In this document: piece by piece, positions 16,248 through 24,212 of the stretch | Numbering within the stretch: the stretch's first letter is position 1 | Layout of the letters: every line of letters starts with the position of its first letter | The notes under the pieces: generated by a model | The model's input: the letters and a program-made list of their open reading frames with translations, nothing else | What the model was told of the DNA's origin: nothing | Database searches by the model: none | Source: Sphingomonas sp. AP4-R1 | GTDB taxonomy: Bacteria; Pseudomonadota; Alphaproteobacteria; Sphingomonadales; Sphingomonadaceae | Assembly (NCBI RefSeq): GCF_013113735.1 | Contig: NZ_CP053346.1 | Coordinates: 186,001-250,000, forward strand | Length of the DNA stretch: 64,000 bases | Direction of reading: 5' to 3' | Position numbers and translations under genes: made by a program

Positions 16248-17359
16248 CCCGAAAGACTGACGCGGCCTCCGGCATGGCGATCGAGCCGCCCGCCCAGCTC
16301 CAGTTCCAGCAGCACCGTGTGCACGAGCGCTGGTGCGACCCCCGAGAGCCGCACCAGTTCGTCCACCGCCACCGGCACCGGGCCGAGCAGCTGCGTGACG
16401 ACAATGCGCTCGCGATCCGCGACATCCATCGACACGGGCTCTTCCCGCAGCAGGCTGGGACGTGCGGCGGCCCGGCCATCGAGCGGGGCCAGCGCCTCGA
16501 TAACGTCGGCCGCATTCTGCACGAGAACCGCCCCCTCGCGGATCAGCAGGTTGCAGCCCTGCGCGCGCGGATCGAGCGGGGAGCCGGGCACCGCCATCAC
16601 GTCCCGGCCCGCCTCGGCCGCCAGCCGCGCCGTGATGAGCGATCCCGATTTGGGCGCCGCCTCGACCACGACGGTCCCCGCCGCGAGCCCGGCGATGATC
16701 CGGTTGCGATAGGGGAAATGGCGCGCGCGCGGCTCCGTGCCGGGCGGCTGTTCGGCCACCAGCAGGCCGCGCTCGGCGATGGCGCGCTGCAGCCGCTCAT
16801 TTTCGGGCGGGTAGACAATGTCCGCCCCGCCCGCGACGACGGCGATCGTGCCGCCCTCCAGCGCACCCACATGCGCCGCCGTATCGATCCCGCGTGCGAG
16901 GCCCGAGACGATCACGCGCCCTTCGCCCGCCAGATCGTGCGCCAGCGCGCGGGCGAAGCGGATCGCGGCGGCGGAGGCGTTGCGCGCGCCCACCATCGCC
17001 ACGGCGGGCCGCGCCGCCAGCGCCACGTCGCCCAGCACGATCAGGGCCACGGGCGCATCCTCCAGCTCGGCCAGCAAGGCGGGATAAGGCGGGCGGCCGA
17101 GCAGCAGATAGGCCCCGCCCATCGCCGCGACGCGCTCCGCCTCGCGCGCGATCTCGCCCGGCGTGGCGACCGAGGGCACACGCCCGCCGCCGCGCCGCGC
17201 CAGATCGGGCAAAGCCGCCAGCGCGGCGCCCGCCGTGCCGAAGCGGGCGAGCAATTGCCGGAAGGTGACGGGGCCGATCGTCTGGGTACGGATCAGCCTC
17301 AGCCGATCGAGGGCGTCGGCATCCAGCGACGCGGGAGCGATCGCCTCAGCGTTCGCCAA
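16244..17359 (-). CDS. dprA: DNA-processing protein DprA
   Basis: A 371-residue single-strand DNA-binding protein that loads RecA during natural transformation. An N-terminal HhH-like region (IRTQTIGPVTFRQLLARFG) precedes the Rossmann core with VAMVGARNASAAAIRFA, SGLARGIDTAAHVGAL, GTIAVVAGGADIVYPPEN and SGSLITARLAAEAGRDVMAVPG broken into its usual motifs. A C-terminal winged helix (VDELVRLSGVAPALVHTVL) is present. It overlaps plsY upstream and the TonB-domain gene downstream, so all three are probably one operon. Confidence 0.95.
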   Translation of the reverse strand: MANAEAIAPASLDADALDRLRLIRTQTIGPVTFRQLLARFGTAGAALAALPDLARRGGGRVPSVATPGEIAREAERVAAMGGAYLLLGRPPYPALLAELEDAPVALIVLGDVALAARPAVAMVGARNASAAAIRFARALAHDLAGEGRVIVSGLARGIDTAAHVGALEGGTIAVVAGGADIVYPPENERLQRAIAERGLLVAEQPPGTEPRARHFPYRNRIIAGLAAGTVVVEAAPKSGSLITARLAAEAGRDVMAVPGSPLDPRAQGCNLLIREGAVLVQNAADVIEALAPLDGRAAARPSLLREEPVSMDVADRERIVVTQLLGPVPVAVDELVRLSGVAPALVHTVLLELELGGRLDRHAGGRVSLSG

Positions 17360-17936
17360 TGCGCGGCTCTGTGCCGGCGAAGAGGCGCATCAGATTCGCG
17401 CGGTGGGTCCACAGCACCGTCAGCGCGAAGGCGAGGAAGGTGAGGGTGAGGCCCGGCTGGAAGAAATAGGCCGCGCAAACGGGCGTGAGCAGCGAGGCCG
17501 CCATGCCGCCCACGGACGAATGGCGCGTGAGCAGGGACGCGCCGATCCAAACGACCGCGAAGGTCAGCCCGCACGGCCAGAACAAAGCCAGCGCGATGCC
17601 CAGATAGGTGGCGATCCCCTTGCCGCCCCGGAAGCCCAGCCAGACCGGAAAGATGTGGCCATAGAAAGCGAACACGCCCGCCAGCACCCCGAGGCCCGGC
17701 ATCACGCGCTCCGCCAGCAGCACCGCGACGGCACCCTTGCCCGCATCCAGGATCAGCGTGGCGGCGGCAAGGCTCTTGCGCCCCGTCCGCAGCACGTTCG
17801 TGGCGCCGATATTGCCCGATCCGATCGCGCGCAGATCACCCGCACCGCTGAAACGGGTGAGCAGCAGACCGAACGGGATCGAACCCAGCAGGTAACCGCA
17901 GAGCGCTACGAGCGCCGGCACCATCCATGCATTCAA
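17346..17936 (-). CDS. plsY: Glycerol-3-phosphate acyltransferase PlsY
   Basis: A 196-residue inner-membrane enzyme that transfers the acyl group of acyl-phosphate to glycerol 3-phosphate, the first step of phospholipid synthesis with PlsX. Family motifs are GYLLGSIPFGLLLT, GSGNIGATNVLRTG, GHIFPVWLGFRGGKGIAT and the C-terminal TVLWTHRANLMRLFAGTEPR. Five membrane segments are visible. It overlaps dprA by 14 bases; plsY-dprA is a frequent pair in alphaproteobacteria. Starts MNAWM or the Met five codons on are both possible. Confidence 0.95.
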   Translation of the reverse strand: MNAWMVPALVALCGYLLGSIPFGLLLTRFSGAGDLRAIGSGNIGATNVLRTGRKSLAAATLILDAGKGAVAVLLAERVMPGLGVLAGVFAFYGHIFPVWLGFRGGKGIATYLGIALALFWPCGLTFAVVWIGASLLTRHSSVGGMAASLLTPVCAAYFFQPGLTLTFLAFALTVLWTHRANLMRLFAGTEPRIGER

Positions 17937-18020
17937 CGAACCGACCCCCTGCGTTGCGCCGAAATTAGCGGAACGCGGCGGGGATGCAATTGATCTGCAT
18001 CATGGGCCGAACAAACAGCA

Positions 18021-18049
18021 AACGCGCCGACCCGTGGGGCCGACGCGTT
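18021..18049 (-). terminator. Hairpin terminator after csbD
   Basis: Arms AACGCGCCGACCC and GGGCCGACGCGTT pair over 13 positions with two wobble pairs and a GTG loop. On the minus strand it is followed by TGCTGTTTGTT, a weak T-rich tail, 33 bp after the csbD stop. Confidence 0.5.
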
Positions 18050-18081
18050 CGCGCTTCGTCATCCCGAAGGATGCGACGGGA

Positions 18082-18261
18082 TCAGATGCGGTTGATCACA
18101 CCCTTCACGTCGCCCTTGGCTTTCTGAAGGTCGCCCTTGGCTTCCTGGGCATCGCCTTCGGCGCGGATGTCGGGACGGTCGGTCGCGTCGCCGATGGCGC
18201 GCTTGATTTTGCCGACGGTCTCGTTCGCGGTGCCCTTCAGCTTGTCTGCAATCTCGCCCAT
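18082..18261 (-). CDS. CsbD-family general stress protein
   Basis: A 59-residue, highly charged, helical protein: MGEIADKLKGTANETVGKIK then ATDRPDIRAEGDAQEAKGDLQ in the family pattern. CsbD proteins are abundant under general stress in many bacteria; their molecular role is not established. A good ribosome-binding site (GGAGG) lies about eight bases upstream. A GGAAC-N17-GTT promoter of the sigma-EcfG type is found 46-70 bp upstream, which fits the family's regulation. Confidence 0.92.
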   Translation of the reverse strand: MGEIADKLKGTANETVGKIKRAIGDATDRPDIRAEGDAQEAKGDLQKAKGDVKGVINRI

Positions 18262-18307
18262 GACGCTACCTCCACTTGTCCAGCGACATGCTGGAATTGT
18301 TGGTAAA

Positions 18308-18332
18308 AACAGACGGAGCGCAGCGATGTTCC
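18308..18332 (-). promoter_or_regulatory. Candidate sigma-EcfG promoter for csbD
   Basis: On the minus strand, GGAAC (18332-18328) is followed after 17 nt by GTT (18310-18308), matching the alphaproteobacterial EcfG consensus GGAAC-N16/17-CGTT apart from TGTT for CGTT. It lies upstream of a classic stress gene. Confidence 0.6.
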
Positions 18333-18390
18333 GACAGAGACGGCGCGAACGGCTTTCACCTCGCCGCACAATCGGCCATGGACTGGCGGC

Positions 18391-18927
18391 GTGACGACAT
18401 TGCTTCCCCCCGCCCGCGCCACCCTCGCGGCAGCCGCCCTGCTGGCGCTGCTCGCCGGCTGCGCCACCACGCCGCCGCCGGCCGCGCCCAAGGCACCGCC
18501 CGCGCCGCCCCCCGCGGCGCCGCCACCTCCGCCACCCGCCGATCTGGCCTGGGCCGATCTGCCGCTGTCGCCGGGAAGCTGGAGCTATGCGCGCGAGGCC
18601 ACGGGTTCGGCCGCCCGCTTCGGCACGAGCGCCGACGCGCCCGCTCTGGCGATCCGCTGCGAGAAAGCCCGCCGCCTGATCCATATCGCGCCGGCCGGAG
18701 CCACAGCGGGCACGCTGACGATCACCACATCTTATGCGGGCCGCGCTCTGCCGCTGGCGGCCGGCACCGGCGGCCATGCCGAAGCCACTTTGCCCGCCGT
18801 CGATCCCTTTCTCGACCGGATCGCGTTCAGCCGGGGCCGCGTCTCCTATGCGGTGGCGGGACAGCCCCTGCTGGTGGTGCCGGCCTGGGCCGAGCCGGCC
18901 CGCGTGATCGAGGATTGTCGCAGCTGA
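18391..18927 (+). CDS. Hypothetical proline-rich lipoprotein
   Basis: A 178-residue exported protein. A signal peptide (ATLAAAALLALLAG) ends in the lipobox LAGC, followed by a Pro/Ala tract (TTPPPAAPKAPPAPPPAA...) of about 25 residues that may span the periplasm or peptidoglycan. The rest (LSPGSWSYAREATGSAARF, RCEKARRLIHIAPAG, DRIAFSRGRVSYAVAGQPL) resembles a conserved sphingomonad domain of unknown function. The start is GTG at 18391. It faces away from csbD. Confidence 0.7.
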   Translation: MTTLLPPARATLAAAALLALLAGCATTPPPAAPKAPPAPPPAAPPPPPPADLAWADLPLSPGSWSYAREATGSAARFGTSADAPALAIRCEKARRLIHIAPAGATAGTLTITTSYAGRALPLAAGTGGHAEATLPAVDPFLDRIAFSRGRVSYAVAGQPLLVVPAWAEPARVIEDCRS

Positions 18928-19065
18928 TCTGGCCACCGTCCAGGTGCAGCGGCAGAGTGCCCTCGGGACCCGACGAGGCGCGTATCCTGACGCCAAAAAA
19001 CTTTGAATCAAGGGCTTGCGACGCGCCCGAATCTGACTCACATTCGCCTTGCTTTTCAACTTAGC
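18928..19065 (+). promoter_or_regulatory. Leader/promoter region of the short transcript
   Basis: No gene is seen here. TTGCGA at 19017-19022 followed 17 nt later by CACATT gives a weak sigma-70-like promoter that would start transcription about 30 bp before the mini-ORF at 19082. Confidence 0.3.
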
Positions 19066-19080
19066 GAAAGGAGGTGATCC
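19066..19080 (+). promoter_or_regulatory. Extreme Shine-Dalgarno: complement of 16S rRNA 3' end
   Basis: GAAAGGAGGTGATCC is the exact reverse complement of the terminal 15 nt GGATCACCTCCTTTC of alphaproteobacterial 16S rRNA. The core AGGAGG lies seven bases before the ATG at 19082. Ordinary genes in this window pair over four to seven bases. Confidence 0.8.
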
Positions 19081-19081
19081 G

Positions 19082-19138
19082 ATGTCTCATGGTTCAGCTT
19101 GGGGGTCGGTTCAGTCCGTTCGGGGGACGCGCAACTGA
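19082..19138 (+). CDS. 18-residue mini-ORF under an extreme ribosome-binding site
   Basis: ATG at 19082 and TGA at 19136 encode MSHGSAWGSVQSVRGTRN. The start follows the 15-nt perfect anti-Shine-Dalgarno match at optimal spacing, so translation initiation should be very strong. No known leader-peptide residue run (for example Trp, His or Leu repeats) is visible. No gene follows on this strand before 21164, and a strong terminator ends the transcript at 19276, so it is not an attenuator for a neighbour. The peptide may be functional, or the site may bind ribosomes as part of a regulatory RNA. No function can be assigned. Confidence 0.5.
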   Translation: MSHGSAWGSVQSVRGTRN

Positions 19139-19244
19139 AACGCCGATCCACGTCGCTCCTGCTGCGACGCGTGATGGATCGGATCGTTTCGGAATAGCGC
19201 CGGGGGTCTCCCGGGCCGATATTCCGGCCGCTGACCATGTAAGG

Positions 19245-19276
19245 AGGACCGTCGGGGAAACCCGACGGTCCTTTTT
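19245..19276 (+). terminator. Rho-independent terminator
   Basis: AGGACCGTCGGG-GAAA-CCCGACGGTCCT, a perfect 12-bp stem with a GAAA tetraloop, followed by TTTTT. The T-run is on the plus strand, so it ends the short transcript rather than the convergent DUF2721 gene. Confidence 0.9.
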
Positions 19277-19300
19277 CGTATGCGCGAGCCGGCGGAAGCC

Positions 19301-19783
19301 TCAGCTCCGCTCCAGCAGTTCATCCCGCACGCGGATCGCGGCGACGGCCATCCGCACTTCGTAGAGAAACAGGACGAGACTCGCGATCAGCAGCAGGAGG
19401 GAGACCGCGAACAGGATCGACAATGTGCGCGCGAAGCCCACGCCGACCAGCCGCGCGAGGAAGATGCCCGCGACGAGGCTGCACAAGACCACGGCGCTCG
19501 CCGTCGACAGGAAGATCGCGTTGTTCACGATCGCCATGCGCCGATCGAGGATCCTGAGTTCGCTGACCTGCCAGCCGTGACGCGGATGATCGCGCGGCGT
19601 GAAATTCTCTTCGATATAGCGCGCGCGATCGATGATCCGCGCCAGCCGCCCGGTCAGCATGTTGAGGATCAGGCCGATGCCGTTCAGCAGGAAGACCGGG
19701 GCCAGCGCGAACTGAATGTCGCGCGCCAGCCCCGGCAAGCTCTGAATGCGGAAGAGTTCGTCGAGATCGACCGGCAGCGGCAT
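19301..19783 (-). CDS. DUF2721 membrane protein
   Basis: A 160-residue inner-membrane protein of the DUF2721 family. Three membrane segments are visible: IQFALAPVFLLNGIGLILNML, AIFLSTASAVVLCSLVAGIFL and LSILFAVSLLLLIASLVLF. Between the first two lies RLARIIDRARYIEENF and SELRILDRRM, the conserved polar part. Function is unknown. Its ATG overlaps the stop of the aminotransferase gene (TGATG), so the two are translationally coupled. Confidence 0.85.
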   Translation of the reverse strand: MPLPVDLDELFRIQSLPGLARDIQFALAPVFLLNGIGLILNMLTGRLARIIDRARYIEENFTPRDHPRHGWQVSELRILDRRMAIVNNAIFLSTASAVVLCSLVAGIFLARLVGVGFARTLSILFAVSLLLLIASLVLFLYEVRMAVAAIRVRDELLERS

Positions 19784-20988
19784 CAGCCGACGCGCAGGCC
19801 CGTATTGACGCCCATCGACTGGAGATATTTCTTCACGTTGCGCGCCGCCTGCCGCAGCCGCTGCTCATTTTCCACGAGCGCGATGCGGACATAGCCCTCG
19901 CCATTCTCGCCATATCCCACGCCGGGCGCGACCGCGACCTTGGCATGGGTGAGCAATTGCTTCGAGAATTCGAGGCTGCCCAGATGCGCGAGCGCGGGCG
20001 GCAGCGGCGCCCAGGCGAACATCGAGGCGGAGGGGCTCGGAATATCCCAGCCGGCGCGCGCGAAGCTCTCCACCAGCACGTCGCGGCGCTTGTGATACAG
20101 CTCGCGATTCTGCGCGACGATATCCTGCGGGCCGTTCAATGCGGCGCAGGCGGCGGCCTGGATCGGCGTGAAGGCGCCATAATCCAGATAGGATTTCACG
20201 CGCGTCATCGCCGCGATCAACTGCTTGTTGCCGACCGCGAAGCCGATGCGCCAGCCCGCCATCGAGAAGGTCTTGGAGAGCGAGGTGAATTCGATCGCGA
20301 CGTCCTTCGCGCCCTTCACCTGCAGAATCGAGACGGTCGGCTTCCCGTCATAATACAGCTCGGAATAAGCGAGGTCGGAGATGATCCAGACCTTGTTCTC
20401 CTTCGCCCAGGCGACCAGCCGCTCATAGAAAGCGAGGTCCACCGTCTCCGCCGTCGGATTGGACGGATAGTTGACGACGAGGATCGAGGGGCGCGGAACC
20501 GTGAAGTTCATCGCGCGCTCCAGCGCCTCGAAATAGCGCTCGTCCGGCGTGGTCGGCACGGCGCGGATCGTGGCGCCGGCAATGATGAAGCCGAACGTGT
20601 GGATCGGGTAAGACGGGTTCGGCGCGAGAACCACGTCGCCGGGCGCCGTGATCGCGGTGGCGAGGCTGGCGAGCCCCTCCTTCGATCCCATCGTGACGAC
20701 CACTTCGCTGTCGGCATCGACATCCACGCCGAAGCGGCGCGCATAATAGCCGGCCTGCGCCTTGCGGAGGCCGGGAATGCCCTTCGATGCGGAGTAGCCA
20801 TGCGCGTCCGGCTTCTGCGCGACTTCGACCAGCTTGGCGATCACATGCGGCGGCGGCGGCAGATCGGGATTGCCCATGCCAAGATCGATGATGTCCTCGC
20901 CCGCCGCTCGCGCCGCTGCCCGCATCGCGTTCACTTCGGCGATGATATAGGGCGGCAAACGGCGGATGCGGTAGAAGTCTTCGGTCAT
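19783..20988 (-). CDS. alaC: PLP-dependent class I/II aminotransferase (AlaC-like)
   Basis: A 401-residue fold-type I PLP enzyme. Substrate and cofactor motifs include IIDLGMGNPDLPPPPHV, SYPIHTFGFI, VVNYPSNPTAETV and the PLP-lysine region SLSKTFSMAGWRIGF, with Arg in YVRIALVENEQRL for the substrate carboxylate. Close relatives are called alanine transaminase AlaC or LL-diaminopimelate aminotransferase; both move the amino group with glutamate/2-oxoglutarate. In many proteobacteria it precedes homoserine dehydrogenase, but here a DUF2721 gene follows. It is divergent from phaC with a 175-bp gap. Confidence 0.9.
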   Translation of the reverse strand: MTEDFYRIRRLPPYIIAEVNAMRAAARAAGEDIIDLGMGNPDLPPPPHVIAKLVEVAQKPDAHGYSASKGIPGLRKAQAGYYARRFGVDVDADSEVVVTMGSKEGLASLATAITAPGDVVLAPNPSYPIHTFGFIIAGATIRAVPTTPDERYFEALERAMNFTVPRPSILVVNYPSNPTAETVDLAFYERLVAWAKENKVWIISDLAYSELYYDGKPTVSILQVKGAKDVAIEFTSLSKTFSMAGWRIGFAVGNKQLIAAMTRVKSYLDYGAFTPIQAAACAALNGPQDIVAQNRELYHKRRDVLVESFARAGWDIPSPSASMFAWAPLPPALAHLGSLEFSKQLLTHAKVAVAPGVGYGENGEGYVRIALVENEQRLRQAARNVKKYLQSMGVNTGLRVG

Positions 20989-21163
20989 CTCGTCCTCAGG
21001 CTGAAGGCCCGGAAAAGACGGGCGCGGATCGCTCGCCCTTTTCCAAGCGCTTGCGCTATAGGCGGTTTACGGGCGAATTGGCACCCCGAAGGCGCGGATC
21101 GAAACCTCGATCCACGGCCCCATCCGCAACGACCGATCCGATCGGGATCCGGAGGAGAGTTTG

Positions 21164-22894
21164 ATGGCGAAGGCCACGGATAAGCCCCATGATGGCGGCG
21201 CCCTGCTCGATGAAATGGCGCACTGGACGGGCGTGATCGGCCAAGCCCAGCAGATGATGATGGAGCATGGCGCTTCAGCCGCGATCAAGGCGGGCGACGA
21301 ATTCGTGGCGAGCATGGCCCAGATGCCGCTGGGGGATCCCGCCGGGCTCGCCAATGCGCCGGGCATGATGTGGGCCGAGACGCTCGGCTTCTGGCGATCG
21401 ATGATGCCGGACAGCAAGCTGCCCGCGGCCGACGGCCGCTTCACCGCGCCCGACTGGCAGGAGCCGCTGTTCGACCTGATCCGCCAGAGCTACGCGATGG
21501 TGGCCGATCAGTTCCTCTCCGCGATCGATCATGCGCCGGGGCTCGATGCGCGCCAGCAGGAGCAGTTGCGCTTCGCCGCCCGCAATTTCGTCGACGCGAT
21601 GAGCCCCACCAACTTCCCCTTCACCAATCCGCAGGTGGTGGCGAAGATCGTGGAGACGCGCGGCCAGAATCTGATCACCGGCCTGCAGCGGATGATGGAC
21701 GACATGACGGCGGGCCAGATCCGCCATGTCGGCAAGGATGCGTTCGAGGTGGGCCGCAACATCGCGATGACGCCCGGCAAGGTCGTCTACGAGGCGCCAC
21801 TCTTCCAGCTGATCCAGTACAGCCCGACGACGGAGAGCGTATCGGAGATACCGATCATCATCTTCCCGCCGTGGATCAACCGCTTCTACATTCTCGATCT
21901 GGCGCCCCAGAAGAGCTTCGTGAAGTGGGCGACGGATCAGGGCCTCACCGTCTTCATGGTATCGTGGAAGTCGGCCGACGCCAGCACCGCCCATGTGGTG
22001 ATGGACGATTATATCCTTCACGGCGAATGGGAGGCGATCGAGGTCGTCACCCGCCTGCTGGATGTGCCCAGCACGCATGTGATCGGCTATTGCGTGGCGG
22101 GCACGGCGCTGTCGATGCTGCTGGCCTGGGCGCATGCGACGGGCCGCGCCGACAAGGTCGCCAGCGCGACCTTCTTCACCGCGCAGGTGGATTTCAGCGA
22201 AGCAGGCGATCTCTCGCTGTTCGTGGACGATGCCCAGCTCGCGCTGATGGAATCGATCGCCAAGGATGGCGTGTTCGACGGGCGCTATATGGCCGCGACC
22301 TTCAACCTGCTGCGCAGCCGCGACCTGATCTGGAACTATGTCGTCAACAATTACCTGCTGGCCGACGATTACAAGAGCTTCGACCTGCTCCACTGGAACA
22401 GCGACGTCACCAACCTGCCGGCCGAATGGCAGCGGCGCTATCTGGCCGAACTGTATCGCGACAATCTGCTGGTGAAGCCCGGCGCGCTCTCCGTGGCGGG
22501 CACACCGATCGACCTGACGACGGTGAAGACGCCCGCTTATGTGCAGGCGGGGCGCGAGGATCATATCGCGCCGCCGGGCAGCGTCTGGAAGCTCACGCAT
22601 TATTTGGCCGGGCCGCTGCGGTTCGTGCTGGCGGGATCGGGGCATATCGCCGGCGTGGTGAACCCGCCTTCCGCGCAGAAATATCAATATTGGACCAACG
22701 AGGCGAAGGTCGACACGCTCGACGCCTTCGTGGCGGGCGCGGCCGAACATAAAGGCAGCTGGTGGCCGGACTGGCGCGCCTGGCTCGCCACGCAGGACGG
22801 CGGCACGGTGCCGGCGGAGGGCGCCCGCATTCCCGGCGAGGGCCCGCTGCCCGCGATCGAGGATGCACCCGGCCGCTATGTGCGGATGCGGTGA
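21164..22894 (+). CDS. phaC: Class I poly(3-hydroxyalkanoate) synthase
   Basis: A 576-residue granule-associated enzyme that polymerises 3-hydroxyacyl-CoA into PHA. The alpha/beta hydrolase core has the lipase-like box GYCVAGT with catalytic Cys at residue 310, the Asp in QAGREDHIAPPGS and the His in AGSGHIAGVVNPPS. The N-terminal PhaC domain (FVDAMSPTNFPFTNPQVV) is present. The ATG at 21164 has GGAGGAGAG upstream; a TTG directly before it is in frame. No phaA, phaB, phasin or phaR is in the window, so monomer supply genes are elsewhere. A repeat follows the gene. Confidence 0.95.
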   Translation: MAKATDKPHDGGALLDEMAHWTGVIGQAQQMMMEHGASAAIKAGDEFVASMAQMPLGDPAGLANAPGMMWAETLGFWRSMMPDSKLPAADGRFTAPDWQEPLFDLIRQSYAMVADQFLSAIDHAPGLDARQQEQLRFAARNFVDAMSPTNFPFTNPQVVAKIVETRGQNLITGLQRMMDDMTAGQIRHVGKDAFEVGRNIAMTPGKVVYEAPLFQLIQYSPTTESVSEIPIIIFPPWINRFYILDLAPQKSFVKWATDQGLTVFMVSWKSADASTAHVVMDDYILHGEWEAIEVVTRLLDVPSTHVIGYCVAGTALSMLLAWAHATGRADKVASATFFTAQVDFSEAGDLSLFVDDAQLALMESIAKDGVFDGRYMAATFNLLRSRDLIWNYVVNNYLLADDYKSFDLLHWNSDVTNLPAEWQRRYLAELYRDNLLVKPGALSVAGTPIDLTTVKTPAYVQAGREDHIAPPGSVWKLTHYLAGPLRFVLAGSGHIAGVVNPPSAQKYQYWTNEAKVDTLDAFVAGAAEHKGSWWPDWRAWLATQDGGTVPAEGARIPGEGPLPAIEDAPGRYVRMR

Positions 22895-22903
22895 ACTTTC
22901 TCT

Positions 22904-22995
22904 CCGTTCGTGCTGAGCCTGTCGAAGCACCGTTCTTTCTTAGCCGTCGGTGGCAAGGAAGAAGGACAGTGCTTCGACAGGCTCAGCACAAACGG
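22904..22995. repeat. Palindromic intergenic repeat, copy 4
   Basis: CCGTTCGTGCTGAGCCTGTC and GACAGGCTCAGCACAAACGG form near-perfect arms around a ~50-bp centre; it sits between convergent phaC and the hydrolase gene. Confidence 0.88.
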
Positions 22996-23016
22996 GACGG
23001 GAAAAGGTGTGGTGCG

Positions 23017-24210
23017 TTAGCGCTGCGTCGTCGGCGTACCATCGTGGGCGCGTAGGAAATTGGCCACGATCTGTTGCGTCGCCTGGTTCGTGATCGCGCC
23101 ATAGGTCGTGTTGAACTCATGGCCTGAATAGGGAAACACGATCCGCTGCACGTCATGCCCGCTCGCGCGCGCGGCGCGGACGAATTCGGCGGCGCCTTGC
23201 GGCGGCACCAGCGGATCGTCGCTGCCGCTGATGATCAATGTCGGCGGCAGCGGCCCCTTCAGATAGCGCGCCGGATTGAGCGCCGCATAGCGATCCGGAA
23301 ACTGCGTCGGCGATCCGCCGATATAGCGGGTCAGCACCCTTTGCTGGATCGGCTGCAATTCGCGCGGCAGGTTCCACGATCCGATCGCATCCACCAGCGG
23401 CACCTTCATCACCACCGCCGCGACATGCGGCACATGCGGCCCGCATTGCGGATCGGCGCGGCCCGTATCGGCCGCATAGGCGGCCGCCATCGCGAGGCTG
23501 CCTCCCGCCGAGGTGCCGCTGATCGTCAGCCGGTGCAGGTCGAGGCCGAGCGCCCCGGCATGCTCCGCCGTCCAGGCGAGCGCGCATTCCACGTCGCGAT
23601 TGGCGAGATTCCAGGTCGGCCGATCGTCGCGCGCCAACCGATAATCGATGCTGATCACGGTCCAGCCATGGTTCGCATACCAGCGCATGTTCGCGGCGCC
23701 GAAGGTGCGGCTGCCCTTCGAAAAGCCGCCGCCATGGATGAACATCACCACCGGCGTGAGCGCATCCGGCCGCTCCCTGCGCCCGCGATACACGTCCAGC
23801 GAGAGCGCCTCGCCGCCGGGCCGCGAATAAACGTGCGTCTCGTCCGGGGCGGCGCTTTCGCTGAAGTGGCGCCACGACAGCGCCTTGACGAGATTGATCC
23901 GCGCGCCGTTTTGGATCGCGACATAGGAGAGATGCGCCGTCACCCCCGCCGCCAGGAGCACGGCGATCGTCCCGGCCGCCATCGGGGCGCGCGACGAGAG
24001 AGCCTCCTTCCGCCGATGCGCGAGCACCGCCGCCGACAAGCCGAGCAGCGACCAGATCAGCAGCCACGGCGCATGATTGGGCACGATATCGACGAGATAG
24101 ACGCGCACCGTCGGCACGACCGGAAAGATCGCCGACAGCAGGACGATCAGGCACGGCAGGACCAGCAACCATGCGACCGTCAGCAGGCCCGTTCGAAAAA
24201 GATGCTTCAT
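23017..24210 (-). CDS. Membrane-anchored alpha/beta hydrolase
   Basis: A 397-residue protein with two to three N-terminal membrane segments (LLTVAWLLVLPCLIVLLSAIF; LLIWSLLGLSAAVLAH; TIAVLLAAGVTAHLSYVAI) and a periplasmic esterase domain of the BD-FAE/HSL type. Oxyanion hole HGGGFSKGS, nucleophile GTSAGGS, acid SGSDDPLVPP and His YSGHEFN are all present. It starts two bases after the stop of an acyltransferase gene on the same strand; a membrane acyltransferase paired with an exported esterase suggests adding and removing acyl groups on an envelope glycan or lipid (inference). Substrate unknown. Confidence 0.8.
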   Translation of the reverse strand: MKHLFRTGLLTVAWLLVLPCLIVLLSAIFPVVPTVRVYLVDIVPNHAPWLLIWSLLGLSAAVLAHRRKEALSSRAPMAAGTIAVLLAAGVTAHLSYVAIQNGARINLVKALSWRHFSESAAPDETHVYSRPGGEALSLDVYRGRRERPDALTPVVMFIHGGGFSKGSRTFGAANMRWYANHGWTVISIDYRLARDDRPTWNLANRDVECALAWTAEHAGALGLDLHRLTISGTSAGGSLAMAAAYAADTGRADPQCGPHVPHVAAVVMKVPLVDAIGSWNLPRELQPIQQRVLTRYIGGSPTQFPDRYAALNPARYLKGPLPPTLIISGSDDPLVPPQGAAEFVRAARASGHDVQRIVFPYSGHEFNTTYGAITNQATQQIVANFLRAHDGTPTTQR

Positions 24211-24212
24211 GT

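Larger units (their letters stand above)
19066..19276 (+). ncRNA. Candidate stand-alone short transcript
   Basis: The unit comprises the anti-Shine-Dalgarno match, the mini-ORF, a stem at 19143-19182 (CCGATCCA with TGGATCGG, GTCGC with GCGAC), a small stem GGCCG/CGGCC near 19214-19230, an ATG-TAA start-stop pair at 19237-19242 and a 12-bp terminator. It is flanked by genes on other units. Transcript start is not known, so 5' end is approximate. Confidence 0.45.

Noticed and set aside
19066..19080. Remnant of a 16S rRNA gene
   Set aside because: Only 15 nt match and on the strand giving a ribosome-binding site at correct spacing from an ATG; no further rRNA sequence flanks it.
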